Below are positions 1 to 7,788 of a stretch of DNA of 28,443 nt, one piece after another. The stretch's first letter is position 1. Every line of letters starts with the position of its first letter. A program made the position numbers and the translations under genes. The notes beneath the pieces were generated by a model, which made no database searches, had not been told where the DNA came from, and worked only from the letters and a program-made list of their open reading frames with translations. The DNA comes from Pseudomonadota bacterium (GTDB taxonomy: Bacteria > Pseudomonadota > Gammaproteobacteria > Acidiferrobacterales > UBA6901): contig JAJYEK010000041.1 in assembly GCA_021785795.1 (NCBI GenBank), positions 1 through 28,443 on the forward strand. Direction: 5' to 3'.

Positions 1-1
1 C

Positions 2-286
2 AAACACCACGGGGTCGGGAAGGCGGAGCTGGTGGTCGTGGGGGTGAGCGTCACCAGCCCGATTTACATCCTCAAAGATGGGCTGCGGGTGGGGGAGTCG
101 CGTTCGCGCTTCATCCAGGTACTGGGGCCTCCCACCTATCAGGACCGCCGGCGCGTGCGTTACGACGTCGAGAACGCTGCGCGCATCGCGCCCGACGATT
201 ATGAAATAGAGCCGTATCAGATCCAGATGGATTTGGACGGGCGCGATCGGGTGCGGCGCATCGTGTGGAGCTGGTGGTCCGACTAG
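2..286 (+). CDS. 3' end of an unknown protein, possibly BamE/SmpA-like (partial)
   Basis: The reading frame is open from the left edge of the window and ends at TAG 284-286, so the true start lies outside. The visible part is about 94 residues. It contains a segment reading GLRVGESRSRFIQVLGPPT, which resembles the short helix-turn and 'LLGPP' pattern of SmpA/OmlA (BamE-like) domains. After it come charged beta-like stretches and a tryptophan-rich end (VWSWWSD). GTG codons at 32 and nearby could serve as starts, but the frame continues upstream of them without a stop, so I treat the gene as truncated by the window. The BamE-like reading rests on one short motif and is tentative. No cysteine of a lipoprotein signal can be seen because the N-terminus is missing. 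Confidence 0.55.
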   Translation, partial: KHHGVGKAELVVVGVSVTSPIYILKDGLRVGESRSRFIQVLGPPTYQDRRRVRYDVENAARIAPDDYEIEPYQIQMDLDGRDRVRRIVWSWWSD

Positions 287-645
287 CCTTTCCGCCATCT
301 GCCCCCTGCTTCCAGTTCGCAACCGTCAGAGTCCGTGACGGCGCGGTGCCTATGATCGGGTGCCGTGCCGCGGGTGCAGGATGGCCGCGAACTGTATATA
401 TTAGAAGCCCTCAAGGGATTGGCAGCGCACAACAGGCACAAGCCGACGCATCCGCGGTGTTCCGGAGGATGGCGCTGCCCGGGGGAGAGGAGCAATGCTC
501 GGTAGAGGCCCGGTGGATGCGGGCGTTCGGTGCGCAGGCGCAGGACCTGCCGGCGGCAGGAGGCACGCGCAATCGGGGGTAGTGTCCGATTCGAGGCGGT
601 TGTCCAGCAGACCGCCTCCGCAGCCGTGCGCGCGCGGTCGCTGTC
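287..645. other. 359-bp stretch with no supportable gene
   Basis: This lies between the partial first gene and the BTAD regulator. Frames are open here only because of high GC, and their translations are rich in Arg, Ala and Pro with no recognisable motif. The frame of the downstream regulator is closed by TAG at 580-582. This region could hold the promoter or decayed 5' coding sequence of a once longer regulator gene. I see no clear sigma70 promoter, hairpin or repeat. Confidence 0.5.
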
Positions 646-2541
646 TTGGTGGCGGGGGCCGCTGAGGTGGCGATCACGCTGGGCGGAAATCCCGGACTTC
701 TGTCCGGCAGGGTCGAGGCGGCGCTCGCACGTGGAGAATGTGCGTCGCTGGACTCGTGCGTCGCGGGCGTCGTGCACCCGCCCGCGGACCGTCCTGGCGC
801 GACACATCGCCTCGCCGCATCGATTTTCAGCGCGCTCTTCTTTCGTTTTCCCCATCATCCCCACCTGGCCGCGTGGGCCGAGCAGGCGCGGGATGGCCTT
901 GAGCTGCTTCGGCAGCCCGCGCGGTTGGTGCTGGCGCGCCGGCTGCTGCGTTACGACGTCTTTTTCGGACGGCCCGCGCGCGCAGCACTGCTCCTGGACC
1001 GGCTTCGGGTCGGGCGCAACACCGGCCGCCGTGCGCCGGGTGTCCAGGTCCAATGGGGCCTGTTCGAGGCGATGCACCACGATGCGCTCGGTGCCCACGC
1101 CGAATGCCTTGAAGCCGTGGGGCGTGCCCGGTCCATCGCTGCCCGGCACGCGGTCCAGTCCTGGTCCGGTGCGCTGCGCGCCCTGGAGGCGAACGCCTTG
1201 CTGGGACTCGGTGACCTGCAGGGTCTGCGTGGGGTCTGGGAGACTGCGCGCAATAGCGCGGCGCGCATGGGTCTGCTGGCGACCGCTTATCTTTATCAGC
1301 TGGGAACGCAGATCGCACTTGCCGAGGGCGATCCGCCGCTCGCGGCCGAACGGGCGGAGGTGGCAATGCGTGTGGCAACTTGCGCGGGCGCTCCGCTCTT
1401 TCAGGCCCTGGCCTGGCTGTCGGCGGCGGAGGTACAGCTGGATTGCGGGATGCCCGAGACCGCCGGGGTATTGCTGCGCCAGGCGCAGGAGGTTGCGCGG
1501 TCATCGGGCAGCGCCCAGCTTGCGATTCTTTGCGCCTTGATGCGCGGTTACGCCCTGCTGCGGTTTCCGGGGACCGGCGATGCCGGATCGGAACTGCGGC
1601 TCGGTTTCGGGCTCGCCCATCGGCACGGTTACCGGAATTTTTCGTGGTGGTCTCCGCGGATGATGACCGCGCTCTGCATCGGCGCCTTGGAACGGGGCAT
1701 GCAGGTCGCCTATATCCAGGACCTGGCGAAATTACGCCGGCTGGCACCGCCGGCACCGCCGGTGCACGTGGAGAGCTGGCCATGGCCGGTCAAGGTGTAC
1801 ACGCTCAGGCGTTTTGCGTTGCTGGTCAACGGCCGGCCGTCGCAGGTCAGACGCAAGGCGCAGCATAAGCCGCTGGAACTGTTCAAGGCGCTCATCGCGC
1901 AGGGCGGGCGCGATGTCGGCGAAGAATCGCTCACTGCGGCACTCTGGCCCGACGCCGAAGGCGATGCGGCACGCAGGGCGTTCGATACAACGCTCCACCG
2001 GTTGCGCAGGCTGCTGGGAAACAGGCAGGCGCTGATCCTGCGGGACCGCAAGCTGAGCCTGGACCCCTGCATCTGCTGGGTCGACAGCTGGGCGTTCGAA
2101 CGTCTTCTGTCAGAGGCCGAAGCGACCCTGGCGGATCCGGCCGCCGATCCTGCCGGTGACGTTCTGGTCCGGCTGGCGCAGCGGGTGCAGGGGTTGTATC
2201 ACGGCCCCTTTCTGGGCAAGGAATTCGATGCCGCCTGGGCGGTTTCGCTGCGTGAACGTCTGCGCAGCCGCTATCTGCGTCATCTCGTCAGCATCGGCGC
2301 CCGCTGGCAGCAGCTTCAGCGGTGGGAACTCGCTGTTGAATGCTACCGCAAGGGGCTCGAAGTCGATGATCTGGCCGAGCAGCTGTACCAGAATCTGATG
2401 CTGTGCCACCTGCGGCTCGGACAGCGCGGCGAGGCGTTGTCGGTGTACCGGCAGTGCCGGTTCATTCTTTCGGTGGTTCTGGGCATCACACCTGCGCCGG
2501 CGACTGAAGCGCTGTATCAGCAATTGCGTAGAGGTCGCTAG
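646..2541 (+). CDS. BTAD-domain transcriptional regulator, SARP/OmpR-type DNA binding, lacking the N-terminal NTPase half
   Basis: This is a predicted DNA-binding regulator. The C-terminal half is clear. Residues about 383-472 look like an OmpR-type winged helix (VKVYTLRRFALLVNGR, then RRKAQHKPLELFKALIA and the ALWPDAEGDAARRAFDTTLHRLRRLL block). Residues about 479-630 look like a bacterial transcriptional activator domain with TPR-like helices (WAFERLL, ELAVECYRKGLEVDDLAEQLYQ, GEALSVYRQC). Residues 50-350 are helical repeats like the middle part of large MalT-type proteobacterial regulators. As I recall, full members of that group are around 1000 residues with an AAA/NTPase domain at the front. 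None is present here, and the frame is closed by a stop at 580-582. The start is uncertain: TTG at 646 is the upstream limit among usual codons I could pick, and no good ribosome site was seen. It may be an intact short form or a 5'-decayed gene. The sorted-protein gene just downstream is a natural target. Confidence 0.75.
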   Translation: MVAGAAEVAITLGGNPGLLSGRVEAALARGECASLDSCVAGVVHPPADRPGATHRLAASIFSALFFRFPHHPHLAAWAEQARDGLELLRQPARLVLARRLLRYDVFFGRPARAALLLDRLRVGRNTGRRAPGVQVQWGLFEAMHHDALGAHAECLEAVGRARSIAARHAVQSWSGALRALEANALLGLGDLQGLRGVWETARNSAARMGLLATAYLYQLGTQIALAEGDPPLAAERAEVAMRVATCAGAPLFQALAWLSAAEVQLDCGMPETAGVLLRQAQEVARSSGSAQLAILCALMRGYALLRFPGTGDAGSELRLGFGLAHRHGYRNFSWWSPRMMTALCIGALERGMQVAYIQDLAKLRRLAPPAPPVHVESWPWPVKVYTLRRFALLVNGRPSQVRRKAQHKPLELFKALIAQGGRDVGEESLTAALWPDAEGDAARRAFDTTLHRLRRLLGNRQALILRDRKLSLDPCICWVDSWAFERLLSEAEATLADPAADPAGDVLVRLAQRVQGLYHGPFLGKEFDAAWAVSLRERLRSRYLRHLVSIGARWQQLQRWELAVECYRKGLEVDDLAEQLYQNLMLCHLRLGQRGEALSVYRQCRFILSVVLGITPAPATEALYQQLRRGR

Positions 2542-2657
2542 CTACCAACCCCTTTTTTGCCGTTTCCTCAAATGGCAGGACTCCGGCTGCGGTTCCGCCG
2601 GTGCCAGCCGGCATCCCCTGGTCCGCCACCGAATCGCGGGCATGTCTTTGCCAATCG

Positions 2658-2675
2658 GTAAGCAACGTGTAAGAG
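2658..2675 (+). promoter_or_regulatory. Tandem GTAAG repeat with 11-bp period (candidate BTAD/SARP operator)
   Basis: GTAAGCA (2658-2664) and GTAAGAG (2669-2675) are direct repeats separated by 4 bp, giving an 11-bp period. SARP-type regulators with OmpR-like DNA-binding domains are known to use heptamer direct repeats with this spacing. The site lies between a BTAD regulator and the genes starting at 2721 and 3019. The binding assignment is inference; a -10 element downstream is not obvious (CATGCT near 2685-2690 at best). Confidence 0.35.
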
Positions 2676-2720
2676 CGTTCCGCCCATGCTGTGTCCAACA
2701 GAACAGAACTGGCGACGCCG

Positions 2721-3032
2721 ATGGAAAGTTATGTGGTTCGCATTTACCGCCGGGACGAAGCCGAACCACAGCAAATCGTTGGTCTGGTGGAGTATCCGGA
2801 GAGCGGCCTAACAGAGCGATTCGCACACGCGGCCGAGTTGATGAAGATTCTGCTTTCGCCTGGAAGGGCTGAAACAGGCGTCATGCCCGGGATCGAGGGC
2901 AGTAACCGCAGGGACCCGGGGCCTGGCCTGGACAGAAGGGAAGCAGGGACTGTTCCGCTATCGCAATCGATAGATCAAAACAATCGGATAATCCGATCGA
3001 CAACGAGGAGGAGACACTATGTGCGCCCATAA
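2721..3032 (+). CDS. Small protein of unknown function next to the BTAD regulator
   Basis: The product is 103 residues from ATG 2721. The first 50 residues look like a real small protein: MESYVVRIYRRDEAEPQQ, then IVGLVEYPESGLTERFAHAAELMKILLSP, a pattern of short beta strands followed by a helix. I recall similar short proteins beside BTAD regulators in other gammaproteobacteria, but I cannot name a function. The last 50 residues are low-confidence: they cross what looks like the leader of the next gene and end 14 nt inside it (stop at 3030-3032 against ATG at 3019). This suggests the original stop was lost, by a frameshift or point change. The in-frame start upstream at 2691 would add ten residues with no supporting signal, so I chose ATG 2721. 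Confidence 0.5.
   Translation: MESYVVRIYRRDEAEPQQIVGLVEYPESGLTERFAHAAELMKILLSPGRAETGVMPGIEGSNRRDPGPGLDRREAGTVPLSQSIDQNNRIIRSTTRRRHYVRP
2983..2997. promoter_or_regulatory. 15-bp perfect palindrome in front of the sorted-protein gene
   Basis: ATCGGAT-A-ATCCGAT is a perfect 7+1+7 inverted repeat ending 21 nt before the ATG at 3019. It contains GATAAT (2987-2992), a five-of-six match to a -10 box, though no good -35 lies 16-18 bp upstream. It could be an operator overlapping a promoter. The loop of one base makes an RNA hairpin or terminator unlikely. Confidence 0.35.
3006..3011 (+). promoter_or_regulatory. Strong ribosome binding site for the sorted-protein gene
   Basis: AGGAGG lies seven bases before ATG 3019. 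This full Shine-Dalgarno match fixes the start of the downstream protein and shows that the run-on reading frame of the small upstream gene enters a genuine translation start. Confidence 0.75.
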
Positions 3033-3804
3033 ACCGGTCAGTGGCAGGTCAGCAAGGAGCCCGAAACGGGCGCTACGTGCTCCGGGCGCGGAGCGCAGCG
3101 GGTGGGGCCTGCGCCGTGCGGCCCAGGCTCTGGCAGCGCTCGCCCTCGGTGCCGCGAGCGCCACGGCCCTTGCCACCCTCGTCCCCGCGGGCTCGAGCGC
3201 GCTGCTCTCCGGTACGACTGCCGCAGCCGATCCATCCCTCGCCGGTACTGTCCTTCAGGATGTGGTCTCGCCCTTTACGATCGACCTCGGCTCGGGCAGC
3301 ACCCTTAACGGCTATGTGCAGGACCGGGTGGTGCGCGAGAGTGGAAGCGGCACTCTCGATTTTTACTACCGCCTCTTCAACGGCACCGATACCGACGGCT
3401 GCATGCTGAGTTCGGACGGCTCGATCGGGGTAGCGCAGCGCAGCGGCTACGCAGGCTACAGCACGGATGTGAACTACCGCACCGACGGGCTGGGCAGCGT
3501 CGCGCCGAGTGGTGCCTCGCGCACCGCAGGCGGGGACGGGGTGCTCTTCGGTTTTCTCTCCAACCCGATCGCCCCGGGGCAGACCTCGCTCTTTTTCTTC
3601 GTCCACACCCAAGCCACCGCTTACAACGACCTCGGGACCGGTACCCTTATCGGCTTCAATGCCCAGGGCGGCTTCGGCCAGACCCAGTTCATGACATTCG
3701 AGCCGGCGCCGGTGCCGATTTCCCCAGCCGTCTGGCTATTTGCCTCCGGACTCCTGGGACTGTTGGGGGTGGCGTGGCGCTCGCGGACGAAGCGTTTCGC
3801 ATGA
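3019..3804 (+). CDS. Secreted protein with C-terminal PEP-CTERM/VPLPA-type sorting signal
   Basis: The product is 261 residues. The N-terminus is basic and then hydrophobic (RRAAQALAALALGAASATALA, about 32-52), as in a signal peptide with a long n-region. The middle is rich in Gly, Ser, Thr and Asp with few charged helices, typical of an exported beta-rich protein. The C-terminus, from about 228, reads EPAPVPISPAVWLFASGLL and continues with GLLGVAWRSR: a VP(I/L)xxxxWLF motif, a hydrophobic membrane segment and an Arg-rich tail. That layout is the tripartite signal recognised by exosortase-type systems. The protein is probably processed and anchored or released at the envelope, perhaps in extracellular matrix. 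No exosortase gene lies in the window. A strong ribosome site (3006-3011) supports the start. It is likely controlled by the upstream BTAD regulator, by position only. Confidence 0.8.
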   Translation: MCAHKPVSGRSARSPKRALRAPGAERSGWGLRRAAQALAALALGAASATALATLVPAGSSALLSGTTAAADPSLAGTVLQDVVSPFTIDLGSGSTLNGYVQDRVVRESGSGTLDFYYRLFNGTDTDGCMLSSDGSIGVAQRSGYAGYSTDVNYRTDGLGSVAPSGASRTAGGDGVLFGFLSNPIAPGQTSLFFFVHTQATAYNDLGTGTLIGFNAQGGFGQTQFMTFEPAPVPISPAVWLFASGLLGLLGVAWRSRTKRFA

Positions 3805-4002
3805 ATCGAAGACGGGGGGTTCGCCGCAGCGCGCCGCGCGGCTAGACGGTATTGGGGGTGAATGGCCCGGAACCGCCATGGAACCCGAAATGGGACTTTG
3901 CGGAATTTCATCCGTGGCCGGCCCGCATCCTGCCGGTCCGGCGGCTATGGCCCCATCCTTTGACAACGCTACGTCGACGTATTGGCCACAGGAGGCCAGT
4001 TC

Positions 4003-4658
4003 ATGCAACGCCACTCCGTGAATTCCCGGTATCAGGGAGAACCATGCCGCCGGATGCTGCATCGGGCAGTGATCCCCGGCTTGTTGCTGACAGCCATCGG
4101 GTCGATGCCGGCGCAGGCCTCCGTAATTACCGGCAATACCGATGTCATGTACATGGAGGACGCGTTTCCAGGCCTCTCCGTACTGGTAGGGAATCCGTAC
4201 GGCACAGCGAGCGCGAGCAGCGTGTCACCATGCTCCGGAACAGCCTGCCAAAATTCCAGCGGGGATCCTTTGACGACATTCTCCGGTTCGTCGTCAGACG
4301 CCAGTGGCGTCGGTCCGGACAAGTCGAGCGCCGACCTGTCGACCGGGGTACTGCGGGCCTACGCCCAGGAGAACGGGACCGCCGGTTCGAGTGCGGCAGC
4401 CGGCGCCGGGTTCTGGGACGCCTGACGTTCTCCGGCGTCGCCGGAGCGGACCCCGTGGTGACCTTGAACTTTGACGCCTCCGGGAAATTCACGGGTCGGG
4501 GATTCGGCGGCGCCTGCGAGGCTTACCGCACCGGGCTCACACCCCAGAAGGCGCAACGGGGGCGCGCAGACCGAAGCCGCGCAGATGACCTCGACGCCCG
4601 TCACCTAAAGAGGGCCGATGCCCAATCCGGTTCACGCGTCGGCGGCTCGTGCGGGTAG
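4003..4658 (+). pseudogene. Secreted protein gene broken by a frameshift near 4421
   Basis: ATG 4003 has AGGAGG at 3990-3995, seven bases upstream, and a perfect TTGACA lies at 3960-3965 (no good -10 follows it). The N-terminus is a signal peptide (RAVIPGLLLTAIGSMPAQA, cleavage likely before SVITG). The first frame ends at TGA 4423-4425 right after AGAGFWDA. The next frame continues with LTFSGVAGADPVVTLNFDA, which reads as a natural continuation (GFWDA-LTFSG). The junction GACGCCTGACG fits loss of one C from GAC GCC CTG ACG. After about 4490 the second frame looks scrambled, and another frame closes at TAA 4606-4608, so more than one lesion is likely. The composition (Gly/Ser/Ala/Thr-rich) matches an exported protein like its neighbour. 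The family is unknown. A sequencing error is the main alternative for the first lesion. Confidence 0.55.
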
Positions 4659-4695
4659 CGCGAAGCTCCATCCGTGCAAGACGGGATTGTAGCCG

Positions 4696-6243
4696 CTATT
4701 CGATTGCAGCAGACAGGACTGAACCTCCCGCCTTGAATGTAGAATTGCTGATCAGCAGCACCATCGGAAGCATCGCGATAAAGCTGATGGAAATGAGCTT
4801 GAAGGCATCGACCAGACCGAGCATCTGCGCCTGCCGCGACAGCAGGTGCGCGAGTACGGCCGAGGAGGCCGGATTGCCGGGGGCAAGGCCGAGCCCCCTG
4901 AGGTAGGCGGGCAGCGCCGGAGTGTAAATGTTGATCATGCCGCCGAGCTGATTCCAGCCGACCTGCGCGTAGCGTGTCATGATGGTTGTCGCGATCGAAA
5001 TTCCGATCGACGAACCGATCGTGCGCATGAGGCTGTAGATGCCGGCGGCCTCGGCCGACTGCTCCTTCGGAAGGGTTGCAAACGCCACCGTCGACAGCGG
5101 CACAAAAATCATGCCGAGGCCCAGACCCTGCACCACAATCGGCCAGATCAGCCACCAGGTGTTGACATGCAGATTGTACAGGGTCATGGCATGGGAGCCG
5201 ATCACCGACAGTGTGATGCCGAAGGCGATCAGGCTGCGCGGACCGATGCGGTTGATGAGTTTCCCGACGAGGATCATGCCCAGCATGCTGGCGACACCGC
5301 GTGGCGCCATGACCAGGCCGGTGGTGGACGGGGGATAGTTGAGCAGCGTCTCGAGCATCATCGGCTGCAGCACCATGGCCCCGTACATGCCGAGGCCGAA
5401 GACCGCCAGCAGCATGCTCGAGGTGGCGAAGTTCCGGTCGTAGAAGATGCGCGGATCGAACAGGGCTTTGTGCGGGTGACTGAATCCATGGTAGAGGATC
5501 CCGGCAAAGCCCACCACGCTCAGCGCTGTGGCAGCGCGTATCGCCCAGGATCCGAACCAGTCATACTGGGTGCCGCGGTCGAGAACGAACTGCAGGCCGC
5601 CCACCGCCATGGCAATCAGCACGAACCCCAGCCAGTCCATGTCCCGTTCGCGCCGCGGAGTGTCGGGAACATTGCGCCAGGTCAGGAACAGCGAAAGCAG
5701 TCCCACGGGCAGGTTGATATAAAACGTCCAGCGCCAGTTGAGGGCCTGGGTGATGTACCCGCCAAGGGTCGGGCCGAGAATCGGTCCGACCATGACTCCT
5801 ATGCCCCAGATGGCCATTGCCCGGCCGCGTTCCTCGTGGGGGTAGGTCTGCACCATCACCGCCTGCGACATCGGCACCAGGGCCGCGCCGAATACGCCTT
5901 GCATGAGCCGGAACAGCACGATCTCCGCCAGGTTGCCGGAGATTCCGCACAGCGCCGAAGTCACCACGAAACCGAAGATGCTGATCAGGAGAAAGTTCTT
6001 CTGGCCGAGACGGTCGGCGAAGTACCCGGTGAGCGGCATGAACACGCCGGACGCCACCAGATAGCTGGTCAGCACCCAGCCGATCTGGTCGGAAGTGGCC
6101 CCGAGCTGCCCCTGCATGTGCGGGAGCGCCACGTTGACGATGGTGGTATCGAGCGCCTGCAGCACGGTCGCGGACATGACCGCCACCGTGATCAGGAAGC
6201 GGTGGGGGGATCCGTCCCCGACCTCCGCCGTGGTGCTGCTCAC
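4696..6243 (-). CDS. emrB: DHA2-family drug efflux permease, EmrB/QacA type
   Basis: This is an inner-membrane proton-driven multidrug exporter of the major facilitator superfamily, 515 residues, the usual size for 14-helix DHA2 members. Visible family motifs are LDTTIVNVALP (31-41, end of helix 1), GYFADRLGQK (motif A, 73-82) and GVMVGPILGPTLGG (antiporter motif C, 149-162), followed by WRWTFYINLPVG. The start ATG overlaps the stop of the upstream membrane-fusion gene by 4 bases (ATGA), so the two are translationally coupled. EmrAB pumps normally work with a TolC-type outer-membrane channel, and none is encoded in this window. Substrates cannot be read from sequence. It is likely repressed by the MarR protein encoded first in the operon. 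Confidence 0.93.
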   Translation of the reverse strand: MSSTTAEVGDGSPHRFLITVAVMSATVLQALDTTIVNVALPHMQGQLGATSDQIGWVLTSYLVASGVFMPLTGYFADRLGQKNFLLISIFGFVVTSALCGISGNLAEIVLFRLMQGVFGAALVPMSQAVMVQTYPHEERGRAMAIWGIGVMVGPILGPTLGGYITQALNWRWTFYINLPVGLLSLFLTWRNVPDTPRRERDMDWLGFVLIAMAVGGLQFVLDRGTQYDWFGSWAIRAATALSVVGFAGILYHGFSHPHKALFDPRIFYDRNFATSSMLLAVFGLGMYGAMVLQPMMLETLLNYPPSTTGLVMAPRGVASMLGMILVGKLINRIGPRSLIAFGITLSVIGSHAMTLYNLHVNTWWLIWPIVVQGLGLGMIFVPLSTVAFATLPKEQSAEAAGIYSLMRTIGSSIGISIATTIMTRYAQVGWNQLGGMINIYTPALPAYLRGLGLAPGNPASSAVLAHLLSRQAQMLGLVDAFKLISISFIAMLPMVLLISNSTFKAGGSVLSAAIE

Positions 6244-7268
6244 CGAGGCGATTTCCTGCCGGGGGGTGGGAGCGCGGTACCGGTGGTATCGATCGTTACC
6301 TCGGCGCTCGTTCCGACCCGCAGCGGGTGCCTGGAGTCGGGATCGATCACGGCAACCCGTACCGGCACCCGCTGTGTCACCTTGACCCAGTTGCCGGTCG
6401 CGTTTTCCGGCGGCAGCAGGGAGAACGCGGTGCCGGCGGCGCCGCTGATGTGTTCCACGCGGCCACGGAAGGGATGATCGGGATACATGTCAACCGAAAT
6501 GGAAGCCGGCTGTCCGGGGCGGATCCGTCCGACCTCGGTCTCTTTGAAGTTGGCATCGATCCAGAACTGCCGGCTGCACACCAGGGTGAAGAGCGGAACC
6601 CCGCCCTGCACCACATCGCCGGGGCGAAGCGAGAGCTTCGCGATCCGGCCGGTGCAAGCGGCAGAGACGTGGGTATGTCTGAGGTCAAGCTGGGCCTGGG
6701 CGACGGCGGCTTCCGCTTCCCGCACCCGCTCGTTCTGGGCACCGGCATTGCCGAGCGTCATCTGTGCCTGACGAAGCTTGGCCAGCGCGAGATTCAGCTG
6801 GGCGCGCGCCCCCTTCAAAGTGGCTTCGGCATTGTCGTATGCCTGCGCCGAAACGAAGCCCTTGTCACGCAGGCGCCGGATGCGATCGGTGGTGACCCGT
6901 GCGTTGTCCAGCAGCACGCGTCGGTCGGCAACCGCCGCTTCGGCGGCGACTACCATCGCCGAGTCAGCGGATACCCCCTGGCGTGCGAGGGCCAGACGCG
7001 CCTGCATCCGGGCGAGTGCAATGTGGAATGTCGCCGGATCGAGGGAAAATAGCGGTTGGTCGCGGTGGACGCGCTGCTGGTTGCTGACGTAGACGCGGCT
7101 GACCGGACCGCTAACCTGGGCGGCGACCTGCACGACATGGGCATTCACATAGGCGTCATCGGTGTTCGGATAGAGTTCGGAATGGCGCCAGTAGGCATAG
7201 ACAGCGCCGATCACTCCGATAGTAATCAGCACTGCGATTGCCCACTTCCATCTGATCAGTCGTTGCAT
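6240..7268 (-). CDS. emrA: HlyD/EmrA-type membrane fusion protein of the efflux pump
   Basis: This is the periplasmic adaptor that links the EmrB permease to an outer-membrane channel, 342 residues. One N-terminal transmembrane helix (about 9-27) follows a short basic cytoplasmic start. Next come the first half of the biotinyl-lipoyl domain (NTDDAYVNAHVVQVAAQVSG, about 35-54), a long coiled-coil hairpin rich in Ala, Arg and Glu (about 80-200), and the second lipoyl half (TGRIAKLSLRPGDVVQGG). The beta-barrel region WIDANFKETEVGRIRPGQ is typical of EmrA. The C-terminus is short. The gene sits 64 nt after marR and overlaps emrB by 4 bases. All three are read on the minus strand. Confidence 0.92.
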   Translation of the reverse strand: MQRLIRWKWAIAVLITIGVIGAVYAYWRHSELYPNTDDAYVNAHVVQVAAQVSGPVSRVYVSNQQRVHRDQPLFSLDPATFHIALARMQARLALARQGVSADSAMVVAAEAAVADRRVLLDNARVTTDRIRRLRDKGFVSAQAYDNAEATLKGARAQLNLALAKLRQAQMTLGNAGAQNERVREAEAAVAQAQLDLRHTHVSAACTGRIAKLSLRPGDVVQGGVPLFTLVCSRQFWIDANFKETEVGRIRPGQPASISVDMYPDHPFRGRVEHISGAAGTAFSLLPPENATGNWVKVTQRVPVRVAVIDPDSRHPLRVGTSAEVTIDTTGTALPPPGRKSPR

Positions 7269-7332
7269 GGGTGATATCTGGAGTCCGTGATGCCGGCGGC
7301 GGGCACCGGCGTGTCTGCGGCAGGCAGGCTGT

Positions 7333-7761
7333 TCATAGATTTTCTGCCCGTTCCTTGATTTTCCTCAGCACTTCCATGCACTGGTCGAGTTCACTCTTGG
7401 TCAACCCGGCAAGCAACTCATGGCGCAACTGGGATGCGACGGACTTGATCTGGCGCAGCACCTCGTGGGATTTGTCGGTGAGGTGTACGGTCTTGCTGCG
7501 GCGATCCTCGGTCGATTCGCGGCGTTCCAGCCAGCCGTCGCGGGTCATGCGGTCGAGCAAGCCCACCAGGGTCGGACCCTCGATCCCGATGCGGCAGGCG
7601 AGATCCTTCTGGATTAGGGTATTCCCGCCGTGCGAGAGGTGGAGCAGCACCATCCACTTGGCCTGGCTCAGTCCGAGGGGTTTCAGGCGCTGGTCAAGGC
7701 GGCCGCGCCAGGCGCGCGCGGTCTCGCCCAGGAGCACAGGAAACGTTTCAGTGTCAGACAT
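7333..7761 (-). CDS. MarR-family repressor of the emrAB operon
   Basis: A winged-helix regulator of 142 residues, normal for the family. The recognition region is LIQKDLACRIGIEGPTLVGL (about 49-68), followed by the wing segment LDRMTRDGWLERRESTEDRR, where the DRR motif of the MarR wing is present. Helical dimerisation segments lie at both ends. It is the first gene of the marR-emrA-emrB run, the classic arrangement in which the repressor is released from DNA by the pump's substrates. A perfect 13-bp palindrome lies 14 nt upstream of its ATG (7776-7788) and is the obvious operator for self-regulation. The ligand is unknown. Confidence 0.9.
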   Translation of the reverse strand: MSDTETFPVLLGETARAWRGRLDQRLKPLGLSQAKWMVLLHLSHGGNTLIQKDLACRIGIEGPTLVGLLDRMTRDGWLERRESTEDRRSKTVHLTDKSHEVLRQIKSVASQLRHELLAGLTKSELDQCMEVLRKIKERAENL

Positions 7762-7775
7762 GGATAAATACGCAG

Positions 7776-7788
7776 GCTAATAATTAGC
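7776..7788. promoter_or_regulatory. Palindromic operator candidate for the MarR protein
   Basis: GCTAAT-A-ATTAGC is a perfect 6+1+6 inverted repeat in an AT-rich patch, 14 bp upstream of the marR start codon. MarR dimers bind palindromes of this kind in their own promoters. The surrounding region has TTGTTT and TATGCT-like elements on the minus strand, but no well-spaced sigma70 pair that I would defend. Confidence 0.55.

Noticed and set aside
283..1149. Long minus-strand frame opposite the regulator (and the plus-strand frame 530-1540)
   Set aside because: Arg/Pro/Ala-rich translation with no motifs, opposite or out of frame with a recognisable BTAD protein; a high-GC shadow.
4846..6477. 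543-residue plus-strand frame over emrB
   Set aside because: It is the antisense of a clear EmrB with intact motifs, and its translation is His/Gln/Arg-rich low-complexity-like.
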